From the NCBI GenBank assembly GCA_009786045.1, contig WQTY01000183.1:1-5323 (forward strand): a DNA stretch of 5,323 bases. Direction: 5' to 3'. The stretch is from Pseudomonadota bacterium. Its GTDB lineage: Bacteria > Myxococcota_A > Bradymonadia > UBA4248. How positions within the stretch are numbered: the stretch's first letter is position 1; each line of letters starts with the position of its first letter. Below are positions 5,317 through 5,323 of the stretch, in pieces. The notes under the pieces are model-generated. The model was not told the DNA's origin, made no database searches, and was given only the letters and a program-made list of their open reading frames with translations. The translations under genes and the position numbers were made by a program.

Positions 5317-5323
5317 TGACCGA

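Noticed and set aside
1..5323. tRNA, rRNA, riboswitch or integrase attachment site
   Set aside because: No cloverleaf, T-loop GTTCRANYC box with acceptor pairing, rRNA-like stretch, aptamer core or integrase gene was recognised.

Overview
This window carries four genes, all on the + strand: an ATP-dependent Lon protease (108-2570), a small cysteine-rich lipoprotein (2889-3122), a coiled-coil/AT-hook-like/winged-helix DNA-binding protein (3581-4135) and a trimeric-type purine nucleoside phosphorylase (4297-5124). Each gene has its own purine-rich ribosome binding site. The gaps between them are about 320, 460 and 160 bases, so they look like separate transcription units and not an operon. Nothing in the sequence ties the four functions into one pathway: Lon is protein quality control, the phosphorylase is purine salvage, the lipoprotein belongs to the envelope, and the winged-helix protein is probably a chromosome-binding or regulatory factor.

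The organism is a moderately GC-rich Gram-negative-type bacterium. The lipobox, the Lon type and the strong Shine-Dalgarno sites fit this. The lipoprotein, with six evenly spaced cysteines after the lipid-carrying one, and the AT-hook-like protein recall Myxococcota and other former Deltaproteobacteria, but this is only a weak guess; no rRNA or other phylogenetic marker is present.

The most unusual content is intergenic. Every large gap holds GC-rich, near-perfect palindromes, and comparison by eye shows that they belong to one modular repeat family. One copy starts just after the lon stop codon (2573-2638, forward). A second lies between the lipoprotein and the winged-helix gene (3300-3384, reversed), so the two copies face each other around the lipoprotein gene. 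The reversed copy carries a GGGCAGA-type hairpin exactly where the forward copy has a short hairpin arm and loop. A related GGGCAGA hairpin follows the phosphorylase (5138-5159), in a cluster with two more hairpins (5175-5193, 5211-5231). Part of that cluster matches, in inverted orientation, the first 40 bases of the window upstream of lon. None of these hairpins is followed by a T tract in the right place, so they are not ordinary intrinsic terminators. They look like REP- or MITE-type dispersed elements.

Layout: 1-40 repeat; 96-100 lon ribosome binding site; 108-2570 lon; 2573-2638 repeat copy A; 2639-2888 leader with a weak promoter candidate and a small palindrome; 2889-3122 lipoprotein; 3123-3299 nothing recognised; 3300-3384 repeat copy B; 3416-3457 spaced inverted repeat; 3581-4135 winged-helix protein; 4225-4245 palindrome; 4297-5124 purine nucleoside phosphorylase; 5138-5316 hairpin cluster.
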